This document shows, one piece after another, positions 62,191 through 64,000 of a stretch of 64,000 nt of DNA (the first letter of the stretch is position 1; the number at the start of each line of letters is the position of its first letter). The notes under the pieces are model-generated. The model was not told where the DNA came from and did not search any database. It saw nothing but the letters and a program-made list of their open reading frames with translations. Source of the stretch: Myxococcales bacterium (lineage in GTDB: Bacteria > Myxococcota_A > Polyangia > Polyangiales > JADJMO01); contig JADJMO010000001.1 of assembly GCA_016709545.1 (NCBI GenBank), forward strand, positions 632,656-696,655. The letters run 5' to 3'. The position numbers were made by a program, and so were the translations under genes.

Positions 62191-64000
62191 CACGCGTTCC
62201 ACCCCTGACGGCTCACACCCCTGACGGCTCGAGGGAGCCTTCGTCTCCGACGAGTGGCCGCGAACGCGGAGAGGCCGAGCAGGCCCCACGCTCCGCCCCC
62301 TGCGCTCCCCATCTGGCACCCCCCATCGTCGCCCAGGGTCGGCGCGGCCGGGATGCAGCGCGAGTCCGTGCTGTCGCACGCGAACCCTGCCGCGCAGTCC
62401 GTACTGGCCGTGCAGCTGCCGCGGCAGGTGCCCTGGTCCCCATCGCAGAGGTATGCGCCGCACGGCGTGACCGCACCGGTCTTGTCCTTGGAACCGGTCC
62501 GGTCGTCGGTGCAGGTCGCGCCCACCGCCTTGCACACCGCGGCGACGCAGTCGTGGTCCTTCGTGCAGTCGGCCTTCGAGTCGCACCGCGCGCGACAGCC
62601 CCCTGGCGTGCACGCGTACGGCACACAGGAACTCTCGATCGAAGCCGCGCAGCTGCCGGAGCCGTCGCAGCTCGCCGCGGCCACGAACGCGTCGCCCTTG
62701 CATGCCGCAGCCCGGCAGGCGACCGAGGGTGGCGCGAACGCGGTGCAGACATCTGTCTTCACGGCGCCATCACAGCTGCGCGCCGCGCACGGATCGCCCT
62801 TGCCATCGTCGCAGCTCGGTCGGCCGCCGCGGGGCGCGCCGACGACGGGGCTGCAGGTGCCGAGCTTGCCGGGCAGGTCGCACGCCTGACACTGTCCGCT
62901 GCACGCGGCGTCGCAGCAGACGCCGTCGACGCACGCGCCCGACCCGCACTCCGCGCTCGAGAGGCAGGGCGCTGCCGGCTTCTTCGCGCAGGTGCCCTTC
63001 GGGGTGCCGAGGGCGCAGCTCCTGTCCACGCCACAGTCCGCGACACCACAACACACGCCGTCCGTGCACAGACCGCTCGAGCAGGTCGCGCCCGTCGCAC
63101 AGGCCTCGCCGAGTCCCGGCAGCGGCACGCAGGTCGTGCCACTGCAGAGAAACCCGGCGGCGCAGTCGGCCGTGCCCGCGCACGTCTTCTTGCAGGCAGT
63201 GGCGCCGCAGGCATACGCGCCGCAGGCGGTCGCCACGTCGGAGCACTTGCCGGCCGTCGCACGCGCTCACGTGCGTCTCGATGCCGCTGGCGCAGCCGTC
63301 GACGCCACAGGCGGCCGAGGCCTTCGGGTAGTTGCACTTGGCGCGGTCCAGGCCGTCGCACGTGTTTCCGCACGTGGTGCCCGCGCCCACGCCCCCGCAG
63401 GCAGGCCGCGTCCAGTGCGGTGCGCCCGTGATTGCCGAGCACGTGCCGACCTTGCCCGTCGCGTCGCACGCCTCGCAGGCGCCGCCGCACGCGGCGTCGC
63501 AGCAGACGCCATCCACGCAATGGGCGCTCGCGCACTCGCCGCTGGCCGAGCACCCCGCGCCGTTGGTCTTCTTGGCCGCGCACACCGTGCCGGCGCAGTA
63601 CGCGCTCGCGACGCAGTCGGCGCTGCTGGCGCACGTGGTCGCACAGCCGCTGCTCGTGCAGGTCGCGAAGAGTCCGCAGCTGCGCGTGCCATGGGGCGTG
63701 CCCACCACGGCGGTGCAGGTGCCGATCGCGCCTGGCACGTCGCACGCGGCGCAGGACCCTGTACAGGGGGTGTTGCAGCACACCCCGTCGACGCACGCGC
63801 CCGACTCGCAGTCGGCGCCGAGACTGCAGGTCGTGCCGTCCGGGATCGCGACGTAGCGCTCCGCGGTGGTGTACCCGTCTCCGCCCACCACGAGCACCCC
63901 GGCCGCGAACGAGGCGGCCAGATGGTTGTAGCGCGCGCCCGCGGTGGCCTCGGTCGTCTTGAAGCCATTCGTCACGGGGTCGAAGATCTCGGCGGTCGTG
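62172..64000 (-). CDS. Kelch/Cys-rich MYXO-CTERM surface protein, 5' part outside window, frameshifted
   Basis: Open from the window end. The first visible part is a Kelch repeat (TAEIFDPVTNGFKTTEATAG, then NHLAASFAAGVLVVGG), followed by Cys-rich repeats (CVDGVCCNTPCTGSCAACD, HCVDGVCCDAACGGACEACD) to about 63255. There the frame is lost (ACDGRQ) and continues one base over as GKCSDVATACGAYAC; removing one base near 63251-63255 joins them. The second half repeats the Cys pattern (CVDGVCCDAACSGQCQACD) and ends GAWGLLGLSAFAATRRRRR, a MYXO-CTERM-like tail. The reading frame runs a further 15-20 residues past the Arg run. It is a paralogue of the 47706-50798 protein in its Cys-rich part. Confidence 0.8.

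Noticed and set aside
61950..63431. Open frame on the plus strand extending the small membrane gene through the Cys-rich region.
   Set aside because: Beyond about 62190 it is only the antisense of the Cys-rich protein and shows Arg/Ala/Gly low complexity.

Overview
The window is very GC-rich and almost fully coding. It looks like a chromosomal segment of a myxobacterium (Myxococcota, probably class Polyangia). The main reasons are: many lipoproteins with a short lipobox followed by Asp/Thr/Ser/Gly/Pro-rich linkers; two large Cys-rich surface proteins ending in a hydrophobic helix plus an Arg cluster (MYXO-CTERM style); a Ser/Thr kinase fused to an anti-sigma zinc motif; a TonB receptor carrying its own TonB-like domain; and a B12-type CarH light regulator inside a carotenoid operon. 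No rRNA, tRNA, CRISPR array, insertion sequence or prophage was seen.

Layout. 1-3209: carotenoid operon (crtI end, crtB, a His-rich membrane protein, a CarH-type photoreceptor repressor), with every junction overlapping. 3560-8956: ribosome hibernation factor and a permease-less regulatory phosphotransferase set (hpf, ptsN, hprK, rapZ, HPr, EI). 9092-15563: an HtrA-like pseudoprotease with a PDZ domain, a run of lipoproteins, an esterase, a sulfatase-modifying-factor-domain protein and lspA. 15702-24281: acyltransferase-3/SGNH enzyme, hybrid histidine kinase, phytochelatin synthase, DUF2804, an N-formylglutamate amidohydrolase-family protein and a cytochrome c. 24318-31470: 4-alpha-glucanotransferase, TonB-dependent receptor, vWA protein, geranylgeranyl-reductase-family flavoprotein. 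31467-34778: a Gfo/Idh/MocA oxidoreductase, then a radical SAM/SPASM enzyme directly followed by a small zinc-ribbon lipoprotein with two xYG.PP motifs, the best candidate for an unusual modification system. 34983-44909: SDR/LysR divergent pair with a readable LysR box, a poly-G tract, RCC1 lipoprotein, AraC regulator, exported ferritin-like protein, DUF1624 acyltransferase and a beta-helix lipoprotein. 45041-51849: a rearranged zone with truncated genes and three partial copies of sequences found elsewhere in the window, ending in an antitoxin/zeta-toxin pair. 51962-56086: a fold-type II PLP enzyme and a YgeW/YgeY pair. 56223-64000: kinase/anti-sigma fusion with its sigma factor, a hotdog thioesterase-like protein, an ECF sigma factor, and the 3' part of a Kelch/Cys-rich MYXO-CTERM protein.

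Sequence quality matters. Four otherwise intact genes (ptsN near 4180, the sulfatase-modifying-factor protein near 12919, the radical SAM partner near 34473, the Kelch protein near 63253) are each broken by what looks like a single-base indel, mostly in short G/C runs. There is also a tract of about 240 bases that is nearly all G. I read these as probable base-calling or consensus errors rather than real mutations, but the sequence alone cannot decide this.
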